Positions 43,686 through 53,984 of a stretch of 64,000 bases of DNA are shown piece after piece. Source of the stretch: Pseudolabrys sp. (GTDB taxonomy: Bacteria; Pseudomonadota; Alphaproteobacteria; Rhizobiales; Xanthobacteraceae); assembly GCA_026125895.1 (NCBI GenBank), contig JAHCKG010000020.1, positions 25,953 to 89,952 on the forward strand, given 5' to 3'. The translations under genes and the position numbers were made by a program. How positions within the stretch are numbered: the first letter of the stretch is position 1; each line of letters begins with the position of its first letter. Below the pieces are notes generated by a model. It searched no databases. It saw only the letters and a program-made list of their open reading frames with translations, and had not been told where the DNA came from.

Positions 43686-45377
43686 CTACAAGGGCTGCGG
43701 CCGGCCGCCGGGCGGCAGCAGGGTGATCGGGTCGCTTTCCGCCACCGCGGCGGCCGCCGCCCCACCCTCCTCCAGCACCGCATAGGCGACCGAGCAGATG
43801 TGCGAGTGGATGCGCTTGAGGTCGCGCAGCACGTCGAGGTGCAGCGAGGTGGTCTCGATGGTCTCCGGCCGGCCCTCGCGCAGCCGCTCGAAATGCCGCT
43901 CGGCGGCGGCAAGCTCGGCATTGCGGATCTTGGCCTTCTCCTCGATCAGGCGTTCGGCCTGGCCGCGGTCGCCGGACATGAAGACGCTGAAGGCGAGCTT
44001 GAGGCTGTCAAGGATGCGGGCGTGGAACGCCGCAAGCTCCGCGGCGCCGTCGGCGGAGAATTCGATGCGCCGCTTGATCTTCTTGGCGGCAAGCTCGCTG
44101 AGGTTTTTGTCGATGATGTCGCCGATATGCTCGAGATTGATGGCGAAGGAGATGATCTCCATCGCGCGCCGCGCCTCGGCGTCGTCGAGCTGGCTGCGCG
44201 TCAGCTTGGTGACGTAGAGCCGGATCGCCTCGTCGAGCCGATCAACGATGTTGTCGGTGCGGCTCACTTCGGTGACCAGCGCGCGGTCGCCGGTCATCAT
44301 CGCCTGCATGACCTGGCGCAGCATCACCTCGACGAAGTCGCCCATGCGCAAGGTCTCGCGCGCGGAATCGGCGAGCGCCAGCGACGGCGTGTCGAGCGCG
44401 CCCTCGTCGAGATAGCGCGGCGCCGACGGATCGGCGGTCCGCGGCGGCGATGGAAAAAGCCGCGTCAGCAGCGCCGCCAGGGGATCGAGCAGCCCAAGAA
44501 ACACGATGGCGAGCACGACGTTGAAGGCGATGTGGAATTGCGCCGTCAGCTTCGCCATGTCCGGCTGCCACGCCATCATCGCCGCGGCGATCGCCGGCAG
44601 GAACGGCAGCGCCAGCGCCACGCCGGCCAGACGATTGATGAGATTGCCGACCGGCAGGCGGTAGCTGGCGCGGTCGTCGCGGCGGCCGCCCTCGAACACC
44701 GGATTGATGGCGCTGCCGAGATTGGCGCCGAGCACCAGCGCCAGTGCCGCCGGCGGCGTGACGAAGCTCGAATAAGCGAGCGACATCACCAGCAGCACGG
44801 TGGCAACGCTGGAATGCGCGGCCCAGGTCAGCGCCGCGCCGATCAAGACGCACAGCACCGGATCGCCGGTGATGGCGGCCAGCACCGCGCGGGCCGCCGG
44901 CGCGTTCTCCGCCGGCGCGAGGCCGTCGATCAGGATGTGCAACGCCAGCAGCATCAGGCCGAGGCCGATCGAGACGCGGCCGAGATCCTTGATCCAGCCG
45001 CGGCCGCCGCTGCGGAAGGCGACAAGGCCGATGACGAACAGCACCGGCGCCACGGCGGTGACGTTGAAGGCGAGCACCTGCACGATCAATGTGGTGCCGA
45101 CATTGGCGCCGAGCATGATGGCGAGCGCGGCGACGAGGCTCACCGTGCCCTCGCTCGCGAAGGACGCGGTCATCAGCCCGGTCGCGGTGCTGCTTTGCAG
45201 AAGCGCGGTAAGACCGAGGCCGGCGCCGAAGGCCGCGAAGCGGTTGGCGAGCGCGGTGGACAGCAGCCGCCGCAGGTCGGGGCCGAAGGCGCGCGTGATG
45301 CCGCTCTGGACCATGTGCAGGCCCCAGAGCAGCAAGGCGACGCCACCCATCAGGTCGAGCAGTACAAGAGTGCCCAT
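43686..45377 (-). CDS. Na/Pi-cotransporter family protein with PhoU-like C-terminus
   Basis: 563 residues. Two Na/Pi cotransporter repeats ([23 protein letters not shown] near residues 56-78 and [21 protein letters not shown] near 187-207, each with the Q/H-S-S motif) lie within eight or more helices. A cytoplasmic PhoU-like helical domain covers about residues 335-545 ([25 protein letters not shown] and [18 protein letters not shown]). It should transport phosphate in symport with sodium, or regulate such transport. ATG 45377. Confidence 0.92.
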   Translation of the reverse strand: MGTLVLLDLMGGVALLLWGLHMVQSGITRAFGPDLRRLLSTALANRFAAFGAGLGLTALLQSSTATGLMTASFASEGTVSLVAALAIMLGANVGTTLIVQVLAFNVTAVAPVLFVIGLVAFRSGGRGWIKDLGRVSIGLGLMLLALHILIDGLAPAENAPAARAVLAAITGDPVLCVLIGAALTWAAHSSVATVLLVMSLAYSSFVTPPAALALVLGANLGSAINPVFEGGRRDDRASYRLPVGNLINRLAGVALALPFLPAIAAAMMAWQPDMAKLTAQFHIAFNVVLAIVFLGLLDPLAALLTRLFPSPPRTADPSAPRYLDEGALDTPSLALADSARETLRMGDFVEVMLRQVMQAMMTGDRALVTEVSRTDNIVDRLDEAIRLYVTKLTRSQLDDAEARRAMEIISFAINLEHIGDIIDKNLSELAAKKIKRRIEFSADGAAELAAFHARILDSLKLAFSVFMSGDRGQAERLIEEKAKIRNAELAAAERHFERLREGRPETIETTSLHLDVLRDLKRIHSHICSVAYAVLEEGGAAAAAVAESDPITLLPPGGRPQPL

Positions 45378-45467
45378 GCGACTCTCCTCCCCCGCAATAT
45401 AGTCCTGCTGCGGGGCATCGCGAGGCTAAAAGTCGGCGTCGGCGTGGTGTTTCGGAGCCGGGCTGGC

Positions 45468-46226
45468 TCAGGCCGAGGCGGCGAGCCGCGCCCGCACCGC
45501 CGCCAGCATCGCCGCCACCGCGACGCGCGCCTCCTCCAGACGCGCGGCATCGCGCGAGCGCATGACGATGTTGGTGTTCGGCCCGTTGTTCTCGTCGATG
45601 AACGGATAGCTGCCGATGATCACATCGGGATGCGCCTTGGCGACGGCGGCAAGTTCGGTGCCGACATCTCCCTCCTTGGCGTCGGCGCGGATCGAGGCCG
45701 ACAGCATCTTGACGCCGGTCTTCAGCTTCGGCGCCACCTCGTCGAGCATCGCCTGCATCACCGAGGGAATGCCGGCCATGGTGATGACATTGCCGATCCA
45801 GAAGCCGGGCGCGCCCGACACCTTGTTGGCGACCAGCGCGCCGCCCTTCGGGATGCGCGCCATGCGCATGCGCGCCTCGTTGAGTTCGCCGCCGGTCTTG
45901 GCCAGGCGCTCCTTCAGGATCGCCACCGCGTCGGGATGGAATTCGAGTTCGACGCCGAAGGCCTTGGCGACACAGTCGGCGGTGATGTCGTCATGCGTCG
46001 GCCCGATGCCGCCGGTGGTGAACACATAGGTGAACTTGGCGCGCAAGGCGTTCAGCGCATCGACGATGGCGCTCTCGTCATCGGAGACGACGCGCACTTC
46101 CTTGAGGTCGATGCCGATCGCCGTGCAGTAGTCGGCGATGTAGCCGATGTTCTTGTCCTTGGTCCGCCCGGAGAGGATTTCATCGCCAATGACCAGAACG
46201 GCAGCGGTGACGATCTCGGCGGTCAT
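45468..46226 (-). CDS. CinA-type molybdopterin-binding (MoCF) domain protein
   Basis: 252 residues with the MoaB/MogA-like domain of CinA: VLVIGDEILSGRTKDKNIGYIAD (about 11-33) and YVFTTGGIGPTHDDITADCVAKA (about 66-88). The C-terminal NMN deamidase domain of full-length CinA is absent, as in the short alphaproteobacterial form. The reaction is not established for this form; ADP-ribose pyrophosphatase activity is known in related proteins. ATG 46226. Confidence 0.88.
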   Translation of the reverse strand: MTAEIVTAAVLVIGDEILSGRTKDKNIGYIADYCTAIGIDLKEVRVVSDDESAIVDALNALRAKFTYVFTTGGIGPTHDDITADCVAKAFGVELEFHPDAVAILKERLAKTGGELNEARMRMARIPKGGALVANKVSGAPGFWIGNVITMAGIPSVMQAMLDEVAPKLKTGVKMLSASIRADAKEGDVGTELAAVAKAHPDVIIGSYPFIDENNGPNTNIVMRSRDAARLEEARVAVAAMLAAVRARLAASA

Positions 46227-46347
46227 GGCGGCTCCCTATGCGCCGCGGACCTGGCATCGCCGCGGCGGCGGGCCCGTATAAAGCATGATCCGGCGGCGAC
46301 CGGAAGCGCCGCGCCGAATGGCGGACCCGCGCCGCGAGAGCGGCGTC

Positions 46348-46773
46348 CTACTTCTTCTGCACCACGAAGAAGTGCGCCCCGGCCACGATGCCGTTCCACA
46401 CCGGCGCTGAGGCGATGGCCAGATGCCAGAGCGCGCGGAAGCTGCCGGTGGCGTTGCTGTACTGGGCCGACCACGTCGTCACCGAATTGCAGCTTTCCCA
46501 ATTGACCGAGAAGGCCAGCGCGCCGCCGGCGCCGGCGGGGTAGTACCAGCCGGTCATCGGCTGCGGTTTCTTGGCGTCGCAGCCGGCTGGCGTGGTGACG
46601 GTGCCGGTCAGTTGCCCGTTCGGCGCTATCGCGGTGATCGCCAGCACGGTGCCGTCATCGGCGATGAAGCTCAGGCCGGCGGCGAATTTGGTTTCCGCCT
46701 GGGCGGAGGCCGTCACCGGCACGCTGATCAGCACGGTCAAGCATGCGATGACCCGCATCAATGTCACGGCCAT
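46348..46773 (-). CDS. Secreted avidin-like protein
   Basis: 141 residues with a signal peptide (MAVTLMRVIACLTVLISVPV, cleaved near ASAQA). The avidin/streptavidin signatures are readable: NGQLTGTV (about 51-58), MTGWYYP (about 73-79), a FSVNW tryptophan strand (about 88-92), SVTTWSAQYSNATGSFRALWHL (about 97-118) and VWNGIVAGAHFF (about 124-136). The Ser-x-Thr-x-Trp triad and three Trp of the biotin pocket are kept. The first-strand Asn, Ser and Tyr and the late Asp of streptavidin are not matched. Two Cys (AGCDA and ESCNS) could form a disulfide. Biotin binding is likely to be altered. ATG 46773. Confidence 0.82.
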   Translation of the reverse strand: MAVTLMRVIACLTVLISVPVTASAQAETKFAAGLSFIADDGTVLAITAIAPNGQLTGTVTTPAGCDAKKPQPMTGWYYPAGAGGALAFSVNWESCNSVTTWSAQYSNATGSFRALWHLAIASAPVWNGIVAGAHFFVVQKK

Positions 46774-47087
46774 GAACGCCTCCTTGTCGCGAACGCGCGG
46801 CGTCGATCCGCGCGCGCGGAGCCTAGCAACCCCACGCACCGGCTGCAACCTGAGGTGGTATTTCGGTAGTTTCGGCTCCCGTCGCGCTAGCGGCTCCTCC
46901 TGGCGCGTCAAAAGCCGGGCCGTGGTGTAGGCTTGTGATGGGCGCCTGCTTGCTGATCAGATCGCCCAAAAGCTGGGCAACCGCAGGCGGCCCGGCGCGT
47001 TATTGAGCGCTCCGGCCGGGTTGGCGCGAACTTTGCTCCAACCGGAGGCAAGCCCGCGGCGCGGGCCGGAAGCTGGGGGATGTTGGG
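46774..47087. other. Divergent intergenic region without a recognised gene
   Basis: 314 nt between the leftward avidin-like gene and the rightward ATP-grasp gene. It should contain promoters for both. GCGGCGCGGGCC near 47056 and several short GC palindromes were noted; no known motif was recognised. Confidence 0.4.
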
Positions 47088-48509
47088 ATGGGTTCCGCCT
47101 TCGACGAGATGAAGGGCCATGACGGCACGGCCGTCCGCCCGGCCTATGGCGAACTCGACCGCTGGCTCAAGGAGGTGCCGCCGGACGTCCTCGACTATCG
47201 CCGCCGCGAGGCCGAGCTGATCTTCCGCCGCATCGGCATCACCTTCGCCGTCTATGGCGAGGCCGACGCCACCGAGCGTCTGATCCCGTTCGACGTCATC
47301 CCGCGCATCATGTCGGCCGACGAGTGGCGGCGGCTGGAGAAGGGCCTCACCCAGCGCGTCAACGCGCTCAACCTGTTCATCAAGGACGTCTACGGCGCGC
47401 GCGACATCCTGCGCGCCGGCGTCGTGCCGGAAGACATGATCTTCCGCAACCCGGCCTTCCGCCCGGAGATGAATGGCCAGACCGTACCGCACGACATCTA
47501 TGTCCACATCGCCGGCATCGACATCATCCGCGTCGATGCCGATACCTTCTATGTGCTCGAGGACAATGCGCGCACGCCGTCCGGCGTCTCCTACATGCTG
47601 GAGAACCGCGAGATCATGATGCGGCTGTTCCCGGAATTGTTCTCGCGCCACCGCATCGCGCCGGTCGAGAACTATCCCGACGAATTGCTCGCGACCTTGC
47701 GCTCGGCGGCGCCGCTGTCGACGTCGCGCGAGCCGAACGTCGTGCTGCTGACGCCCGGCGTTTACAACTCCGCCTATTACGAGCACTCGTTCCTCGCCGA
47801 CAAGCTCGGCGTCGAGCTCGTCGAGGGCCGCGACCTCTTCGTCAAGGACGAGGTCGTCTACATGCGCACGACACAGGGGCCACAGCGTGTCGATGTCATC
47901 TACCGCCGCGTCGATGACGACTTCATCGATCCGCTGGCCTTCCGCCCCGACTCCATTCTCGGCGTGCCCGGCCTGATGTCGGCCTACTCGGCCGGCAACG
48001 TCACGCTCGCCAACGCCGTCGGCACCGGCATCGCCGACGACAAGGCGATCTATTCCTTCATGCCGGACATCGTGAAGTTCTATCTCGGCGAAGAACCGCT
48101 GCTGAAGAACGTGCCGACCTGGCGCTGCCGCGAGCCGGAGCACCTCTCCTACGTGCTCGATCACCTGCCCGAGCTGGTGGTCAAGGAAGTGCACGGCTCC
48201 GGCGGCTACGGCATGCTGATCGGACCATCGGCCAGCAAGGTGGCGATCGAGCAGTTCCGCGCCAAACTCAAGACGGCGCCGGAGAATTTCATCGCCCAGC
48301 CGACGCTGGCGCTGTCCACCTCGCCGACCTGCGTCGAGAGCGGCGTCGCGCCGCGTCACGTCGATCTGCGGCCCTTCGTGCTCACCGGCAAGAACGGCGT
48401 GCGCATCGTGCCGGGCGGGCTCACCCGCGTCGCGCTCAAGGAAGGCTCGCTGGTGGTCAATTCGAGCCAGGGCGGCGGCACGAAGGATACGTGGGTGCTG
48501 GATAAATGA
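47088..48509 (+). CDS. Circularly permuted type 2 ATP-grasp protein
   Basis: 473 residues with the DUF404/DUF407 type 2 ATP-grasp signatures: LLTPGVYNSAYYEHSFLADKLGVELVEG (about 221-248), VDVIYRRVDDDFIDP (about 269-283), NAVGTGIADDKAIYSFMPD (about 306-324) and VVKEVHGSGGYGMLIGP (about 364-380). GGLTRVALKEGSLVVNSSQGGGTKDTWVL closes the protein. An ATP-dependent ligase of carboxylate and amine is the likely activity; substrates unknown. It opens a four-gene set with alpha-E, transglutaminase and Anbu, all rightward. Confidence 0.92.
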   Translation: MGSAFDEMKGHDGTAVRPAYGELDRWLKEVPPDVLDYRRREAELIFRRIGITFAVYGEADATERLIPFDVIPRIMSADEWRRLEKGLTQRVNALNLFIKDVYGARDILRAGVVPEDMIFRNPAFRPEMNGQTVPHDIYVHIAGIDIIRVDADTFYVLEDNARTPSGVSYMLENREIMMRLFPELFSRHRIAPVENYPDELLATLRSAAPLSTSREPNVVLLTPGVYNSAYYEHSFLADKLGVELVEGRDLFVKDEVVYMRTTQGPQRVDVIYRRVDDDFIDPLAFRPDSILGVPGLMSAYSAGNVTLANAVGTGIADDKAIYSFMPDIVKFYLGEEPLLKNVPTWRCREPEHLSYVLDHLPELVVKEVHGSGGYGMLIGPSASKVAIEQFRAKLKTAPENFIAQPTLALSTSPTCVESGVAPRHVDLRPFVLTGKNGVRIVPGGLTRVALKEGSLVVNSSQGGGTKDTWVLDK

Positions 48510-48529
48510 GGGTCGAGAACAAGCCCTTC

Positions 48530-48670
48530 GACTTGTCCCGGGCGCAGCGCAGCGCGTCTTCGCGGTGCGCTGCAGACCCGGGATCGCCAAACGCCGAGAC
48601 CTTGAAGGTCCCGGTTCTGCGTCGCACCGTTCCGCTTCGCTGCACGCTGCGCCGCGCCCGGGACACGAGG
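48530..48670. repeat. Intergenic palindromic repeat cluster
   Basis: Between the ATP-grasp and alpha-E genes. It contains TTGTCCCGGGCGCAGCGCAG, then TTCGCGGTGCGCTGCAGACC CGGGA, and again CGCTGCACGCTGCGCC and GCGCCCGGGACACGAGG, giving several mutually complementary arms. It resembles the CCCGGG-containing repeats elsewhere in the window. It splits an otherwise compact operon. Confidence 0.7.
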
Positions 48671-48676
48671 CCATAA

Positions 48677-49618
48677 ATGCTCTCACGCACCGCCGATAAC
48701 CTCTACTGGCTGTCGCGTTATGTTGAACGCGCCGAGTACCTGGCGCGCATTCTCGACGCCACGCAGCGTCTCTCCGCCTTGCCGCTCGCTTATGTCGGCA
48801 CCGGCAACGAGTGGGAATCCGCCGTGCTCACGGCCGGCTGCGCCACCAGCTTTTTCAAGACCTACGAGACCGCGACCGAGGAGAACGTCACCGACTATCT
48901 TGCCTTCTCCACCGCCAATCCGTCATCGATCCGCAACTGTTTCGAGATGGCGCGCGGCAACGCCCGCGCCGTGCGCACGGCGCTGACCGGCGAGATGTGG
49001 GACGCCATCAACGGCACCTGGCTCGAGCTCAAGCGCTTCGGCAACGGTCCGGGCTCGCGCGAGGAGACGTCGCGCTTCCTGCGCTGGGTGCAGGAAAGTT
49101 CGCTGCGCTTCGACGGCTCGGCCTACCGCACCATGCTGCGCAACGACGCCTACTGGTTCTCGCGGCTCGGCGTCTACATGGAGCGTGCCGACAACACCGC
49201 GCGCATCCTCGACGTCAAATATCACCTGCTGCTGCCCGACAACGAGCGCGTCGGCGGCCCGCTCGATTACTTCCAGTGGGCGGCGATCCTGCGCTCGGTG
49301 TCGGCGCTGACCGCCTATCACTGGGTCTATCGCGAGAGCCTCAAGCCCTGGCTGGTCGCCGACCTCCTGATCCTGAAAGAGGAGATGCCGCGCTCGCTCG
49401 CCTCCTGCTACGAGGCGATCGTGCGCAACCTCGACGCCATCGCCACCCATTACGGCCGGCAGGGTCCGGCGCAGCGCCAGGCGCGCGGCATCCGCACCCG
49501 CCTGCAGAACAGCAAGATGGACGGTATTTTCCAGCGCGGCCTGCATGAATTCATTGGCGAATTCATCACCGAGAACAACCGCCTCGGCCTCGCCATCACC
49601 GAGCAGTTCCTGCAGTGA
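48677..49618 (+). CDS. Alpha-E domain protein (DUF403)
   Basis: 313 residues, all-helical. The N-terminus MLSRTADNLYWLSRYVERAEYLARIL is the alpha-E hallmark. DAYWFSRLGVYMERADNTARILDVKYHLLLP (about 156-186) repeats the YxERADxxAR pattern. Alpha-E proteins nearly always occur beside a circularly permuted ATP-grasp and a transglutaminase; their own activity is unknown. Here it is the second gene of that set. Confidence 0.93.
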   Translation: MLSRTADNLYWLSRYVERAEYLARILDATQRLSALPLAYVGTGNEWESAVLTAGCATSFFKTYETATEENVTDYLAFSTANPSSIRNCFEMARGNARAVRTALTGEMWDAINGTWLELKRFGNGPGSREETSRFLRWVQESSLRFDGSAYRTMLRNDAYWFSRLGVYMERADNTARILDVKYHLLLPDNERVGGPLDYFQWAAILRSVSALTAYHWVYRESLKPWLVADLLILKEEMPRSLASCYEAIVRNLDAIATHYGRQGPAQRQARGIRTRLQNSKMDGIFQRGLHEFIGEFITENNRLGLAITEQFLQ

Positions 49619-49687
49619 GGCACCCTGTTCGGCTCCCCGCCGCTGGGTTAGGCTTTCGCCTCGACGAACGCGCGCGCTGAAGGCCTC

Positions 49688-50533
49688 ATGCGAATCCGGA
49701 TCGCCCACACCACGACCTACACCTACGACGCCCCGCCGAAGACGGTGACGCAGGTGCTGCGGCTGACGCCGCGCAACCACGACGGCCAGTATGTCGTGAA
49801 CTGGCGCATCGACCTGTCGCGAGACTGCCAATTGCACCAGCGTGACGGGGCCTTCGGCAACATCAGCCACTCCTTCACCGCCGAAGGACCGTTCGACGAA
49901 CTGTCGGTGTCGGTCGAGGGCGAGGTCGATACCCAGGACACCAGCGGCATCGTCCGCGGCGCGGTCGAGCGCTTTCCGCCGGCGCTATTCCTGCGCGACA
50001 CCCAACTGACCGAGGCCGACACCGCCATTATCGATTTCGCCGAGGCGACGCGCGCCAAGGCCGGCGGCGATACGCTGACGCTGCTGCACACGCTGATGGC
50101 CGATCTGAACGACAGCTTCGCCTTCGACACCGAGCCGACCCACGTCGGCACCACGGCCGCCGAGGCGTTCAAGCTCAAGCGCGGCGTCTGCCAGGACGGC
50201 ACCCACATCTTCATCGCCGCCGCGCGGCATCTCGGCATCCCGGCGCGCTATATCGGCGGCCACTACTGCCGCACCGATGAGGACGGCCCGCAGGACGCCG
50301 GTCACGCCTGGGCGGAGGCCTATATCGACAAGCTCGGCTGGGTCGGCTTCGACCCGACCCACGGCCTGTCGCCGACCGAAGCGCATGTTCGCGTCGCCGT
50401 CGGCCTCGATTACCTCGGCGCTGCGCCCGTCCGCGGCACGCGCCACGGCGGCGGCCACGAGACCATGAAAGTCTCGGTTCATGTCACGCCGGCGCTGCGG
50501 CAGATGCAGTCGCAATCACAATCGCAATCGTGA
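49688..50533 (+). CDS. Transglutaminase-family protein
   Basis: 281 residues: an N-terminal transglutaminase-associated beta domain (MRIRIAHTTTYTYDAPPKTVTQVLRLTPR) and a papain-like core. The catalytic Cys is in KRGVCQDGTHIFIAAARHLGIPARYIGG (about 163), the His in DAGHAWAEAYI (about 205) and the Asp in WVGFDPTHG (about 220). The C-terminus is a QSQSQSQS tail. It is the third gene of the alpha-E/ATP-grasp cluster and probably works with the ligase as peptidase or amide transferase. Confidence 0.93.
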   Translation: MRIRIAHTTTYTYDAPPKTVTQVLRLTPRNHDGQYVVNWRIDLSRDCQLHQRDGAFGNISHSFTAEGPFDELSVSVEGEVDTQDTSGIVRGAVERFPPALFLRDTQLTEADTAIIDFAEATRAKAGGDTLTLLHTLMADLNDSFAFDTEPTHVGTTAAEAFKLKRGVCQDGTHIFIAAARHLGIPARYIGGHYCRTDEDGPQDAGHAWAEAYIDKLGWVGFDPTHGLSPTEAHVRVAVGLDYLGAAPVRGTRHGGGHETMKVSVHVTPALRQMQSQSQSQS

Positions 50534-50629
50534 CGGCGCCGGCGCTATTGACCGCAAACGAGTTCCCTGAATAGTCGGCAAGACCGCCCGGCGGCGGCCC
50601 CGCCTTCCAAGCCTCAAAAGACAGACCCC

Positions 50630-51379
50630 ATGACCTACTGCTGCGGAATTCTCGTGCGCGACGGCCTCGTCATGATCGCCGACACCCGCACCAATGCCGG
50701 CCTCGACAACGTCTCGACCTTCCGCAAGCTGCACGTCTACTCGGAGCCCGGCGAGCGCATCATGGCGCTGGCCTCTTCCGGCAACCTGTCGCTGTCGCAG
50801 ACCGTGCGCTCGATGCTCACCGAGGGCATCGAGAACGCGGAGACCGGCGAGATGGAAACGCTGATGAACGCGCCGACCATGTTCAAGGCGGCGCAGCGCA
50901 TCGGCAAGGCGGTGCGCCTCGTGCAGGGCATCGACGGCAAGGCGCTGGCCGAGGCGGCGGTCGATCACGACGTCGCCTTCCTGTTCGGCGGCCAGATCAA
51001 GGGCGGCAGATTGCGCCTGTTCATGATCTACTCGGCCGGCAACTTCATCGAGTGCACGACCGACACGCCCTATCTGCAGATCGGCGAGCACAAATACGGC
51101 AAGCCGGTGCTCGACCGCGCCATTTCCTACGACACCGATCTGTACGACGCGCTCAAGATCGGCCTGATCTCGATGGACTCGACGATGCGCTCCAATCTCG
51201 GCGTCGGCCTGCCGATCGACCTCATGGTGGCGCGGCGCGACGCCTGCGACTCCGAGGTCAATTACCGCATCGAGCCGGGCGAGCCCTATTTCCAGGATCT
51301 GCGCGAGCGCTGGTCCGGCGCGCTGCGCGCGGCGCACATCGCCATCCCGCGGCCGCCTTACCGGACGCCGAGCGGCTGA
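50630..51379 (+). CDS. Proteasome-related peptidase Anbu (BPH)
   Basis: 249 residues, a homologue of proteasome beta subunits. Removal of Met exposes Thr in MTYCCGILVRDGLVMIADTRT, the N-terminal nucleophile. The Asp in IADTRTNAGLDNVSTFRKLH (about 17) and the Lys (about 33) complete the catalytic set. Anbu assembles into lock-washer oligomers in related species. It follows the transglutaminase by 96 nt and closes the cluster. Physiological substrate unknown. Confidence 0.93.
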   Translation: MTYCCGILVRDGLVMIADTRTNAGLDNVSTFRKLHVYSEPGERIMALASSGNLSLSQTVRSMLTEGIENAETGEMETLMNAPTMFKAAQRIGKAVRLVQGIDGKALAEAAVDHDVAFLFGGQIKGGRLRLFMIYSAGNFIECTTDTPYLQIGEHKYGKPVLDRAISYDTDLYDALKIGLISMDSTMRSNLGVGLPIDLMVARRDACDSEVNYRIEPGEPYFQDLRERWSGALRAAHIAIPRPPYRTPSG

Positions 51380-51571
51380 TTCCACAGGAAAGTTCCGTAT
51401 ATTCTCGGAGTATTGGAGACCCCTTTACCTCCGATTAAGGCCGTTGGCTGAATTCCGCGGGTCACCGCCGGCGGCGCCGCAAAAACGGTAAAATGAAAGC
51501 GATTGGCAAGCTTTAGCTCCTACCGTCCGCTCCGACTGTCCTGCGGACAAGTGGTTTTTAGGGGTATCTGT

Positions 51572-53839
51572 TTGCAGTCGCCGGCTCACCCGAGACACAC
51601 CGACGACCCGACCTTCAGCAATTGGGACCGCGCGCGCCTGAGCGTCGTCGTCCCGATCGGGGTCATCGTCGCTGTCGCGATCGTCTGCATCGTCGTCGCC
51701 GTGCTGTCGTCGGCGCAGCGCGCGGACGAGGTGGCGGCCGCGCAGGAGCGGCAATTGCTGTCGACGGCGTTGCAGAATTTCGGCCGCCGCACCCTGAGCG
51801 AAACCGAGAGCGTCGCCTCCTCGCAGGGCGCACAGACCAATATCCGGCAGAACTACGATGCGGCCTGGGTCGAGCGCGCCGGCGCCTGGCTCACCACCTT
51901 CTTCAAGCAGGACTACGTTTTCGTCCTCGATAAGAACGACCACCCGGTCTATTCGCGGGTCGGACGCTACATGGTGGACCGCACCTCGCTCGCCGGGGGC
52001 ATGGCCGAGTTCGCCGAGATCATCGATTACGCGCGCGGCCGCCGCGCCTCGATGTCGAGCGCGATCCAGTTGACCGACGGCCACCAGACCGAGGGCGGCG
52101 CCCACGCCCGCGTTGCGGTGCTGCGCCTGGTGACGGGTCAGCCGGCCGCGGTCGCCATCGCCGCCGTCGGCGATTCCCGCGCCGCGGCCTCGCTCGACAC
52201 CGAGGCGCCGCTGGTGCTGACGGTGAAACTTCTCAACGCCGAAACGCTCGGCACGCTCGCCAACCAGCTCGGGCTCGAACGGCTGCGCATCGTCGATAAC
52301 GGTGCGGTGCCGGAAGGCGACATCGCCTACGATGTGTCGGCGCCCGATGGTTCGCGCATCGCGCGGCTGGTGTGGACGCCGGCCCAGCCCGGCGCCGAGA
52401 TCGTGCACAGCGTCGTGCCCTTCATTGCCGTGGCGCTCGCCGGCTTTGCCCTGCTCGGCGCCTTCGTGCTGCGCTACATGCGCCGCACCGCGGTGGCGAT
52501 CGCCGCCGGCGAAAATCGTCTGCGGCACCTCGCGATGCACGACCCGTTGTGCGGCCTGCCGAACCGCATCTTTTTCTCCGAGCGCCTCGAAGCGGTGATC
52601 GACGAGGTGTCGGTCACCAACATTCCGGCGGCGCTGTTCTATATCGACCTCGACCACTTCAAGGACGTCAACGACACGCTCGGCCACCCGGTCGGCGACG
52701 AACTGATCCGCAACGTGACGTTGCGGCTGTCGCACACCCTGCGCGGCGGCGATCTCGTAGCGCGGCTCGGCGGCGACGAATTCGCCGTGCTGTCCACGAT
52801 CGGCGGCGACGCGCCGGTGATGATGGCGCTGGCGCAGCGCATCATCGCCTCGATCTGCGCGCCCTACAATATCGGCGGCCAGAACATCGTCATCGGCGCC
52901 TCGATCGGCATCGCCGTCATCGACCAGCATTGCGCCGGCGCCGCCGACGTCATGCGCTACGCCGACATGGCGCTGTACCGCGCCAAGAACGAAGGCCGCA
53001 ACCGCGCCTGCATCTACGACGCCGCGATGGATGCCGACCTGTCGAAGCGCAAATTGCTCGAAGGCGACCTGCGCGAAGCCATCGAGAACAACCAGCTCCG
53101 CCTCGTGTATCAACCGATCGTCGACAAGAGCGGCGACAACATGCTCGGCGTCGAGGCCTTGTGCCGCTGGACGCATCCGACGCGCGGCGAAATCTCGCCG
53201 ATGGAGTTCATCGCGCTCGCCGAGCACTCCGGCCTCATCGTCGAACTCGGCGCCTGGGTGCTGCGCAAGGCGATGACCGACGGGCTCGCCTGGCCGAACC
53301 TGACGGTCGCCGTCAACGTCTCGCCGCTGCAATTCCGGCGCGCCGACTTCGCCGACACGGTCGAGCACACGCTCAAGGAAACCGGCTTCGATCCGACCCG
53401 CCTCGAGCTCGAGATCACCGAGAGCGTGCTGATCGGCAATGTCGACACCACCGAAGCCGCCATGCGCCGGCTCAAGGCCTTCGGCGTGCGCCTCGCCCTC
53501 GACGATTTCGGCACCGGCTATTCCTCGCTGCTCTATCTGCGCCGCTTCCCGTTCGACAAGCTCAAGATCGACCGCAGCTTCGTGCTGTCGATCGAAAAGG
53601 CCGCCGACGCCGCCGCCATCGTTCACGCCGTGGTGTCGCTCGGCCGCGGCCTCGGCATGAAGGTCACCGCCGAAGGCGTCGAGACCGCCGATCAGCACCT
53701 GTTCCTGCGCGCCGCCGGCGTGCACCAGATGCAGGGCTATCGCTTCGGCCGTCCGACCACGGCCGACCGCATCGCCGCGCGCCTCAACGCGCCGGAAGCC
53801 TATCGGCACGGCGATCACCCCGCCTCGCTCGCCGGCTGA
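51572..53839 (+). CDS. Membrane-bound diguanylate cyclase/phosphodiesterase (GGDEF-EAL)
   Basis: About 755 residues. One helix near the N-terminus ([24 protein letters not shown]), a periplasmic CHASE4-like sensor region with [17 protein letters not shown], and a second helix ([21 protein letters not shown]). The GGDEF domain has [11 protein letters not shown] preceded by an RGGD inhibitory-site motif five residues upstream. The EAL domain has [41 protein letters not shown] and AEGVETADQ, so both domains look able to catalyse. Start uncertain: TTG 51572 with AGGGG upstream, or TTG 51503. It lies 192 nt after Anbu. Confidence 0.93.
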   Translation: MQSPAHPRHTDDPTFSNWDRARLSVVVPIGVIVAVAIVCIVVAVLSSAQRADEVAAAQERQLLSTALQNFGRRTLSETESVASSQGAQTNIRQNYDAAWVERAGAWLTTFFKQDYVFVLDKNDHPVYSRVGRYMVDRTSLAGGMAEFAEIIDYARGRRASMSSAIQLTDGHQTEGGAHARVAVLRLVTGQPAAVAIAAVGDSRAAASLDTEAPLVLTVKLLNAETLGTLANQLGLERLRIVDNGAVPEGDIAYDVSAPDGSRIARLVWTPAQPGAEIVHSVVPFIAVALAGFALLGAFVLRYMRRTAVAIAAGENRLRHLAMHDPLCGLPNRIFFSERLEAVIDEVSVTNIPAALFYIDLDHFKDVNDTLGHPVGDELIRNVTLRLSHTLRGGDLVARLGGDEFAVLSTIGGDAPVMMALAQRIIASICAPYNIGGQNIVIGASIGIAVIDQHCAGAADVMRYADMALYRAKNEGRNRACIYDAAMDADLSKRKLLEGDLREAIENNQLRLVYQPIVDKSGDNMLGVEALCRWTHPTRGEISPMEFIALAEHSGLIVELGAWVLRKAMTDGLAWPNLTVAVNVSPLQFRRADFADTVEHTLKETGFDPTRLELEITESVLIGNVDTTEAAMRRLKAFGVRLALDDFGTGYSSLLYLRRFPFDKLKIDRSFVLSIEKAADAAAIVHAVVSLGRGLGMKVTAEGVETADQHLFLRAAGVHQMQGYRFGRPTTADRIAARLNAPEAYRHGDHPASLAG

Positions 53840-53984
53840 ACCACGGCCCTCCCCGGATTTCCAGCGCCTTCGCGCCGCAGTGCAGCATGCGCACTTTGCG
53901 GGGCTGTGGCGCTATGACGGTTGTGCTATGGCCTCGGGCCGCACGGCTCGCGTGCCTATGAAGAACATGCGAAGGGAAGGACCA

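Noticed and set aside
43614-46505. 963-codon rightward frame
   Set aside because: It covers the complements of the Na/Pi transporter, the CinA-type gene and part of the avidin-like gene. It is His/Gln/Arg-rich low-complexity shadow sequence.
51425-53818. 797-codon leftward frame
   Set aside because: Complement of the GGDEF-EAL gene, whose catalytic motifs are intact. No recognisable domain in the reverse translation.
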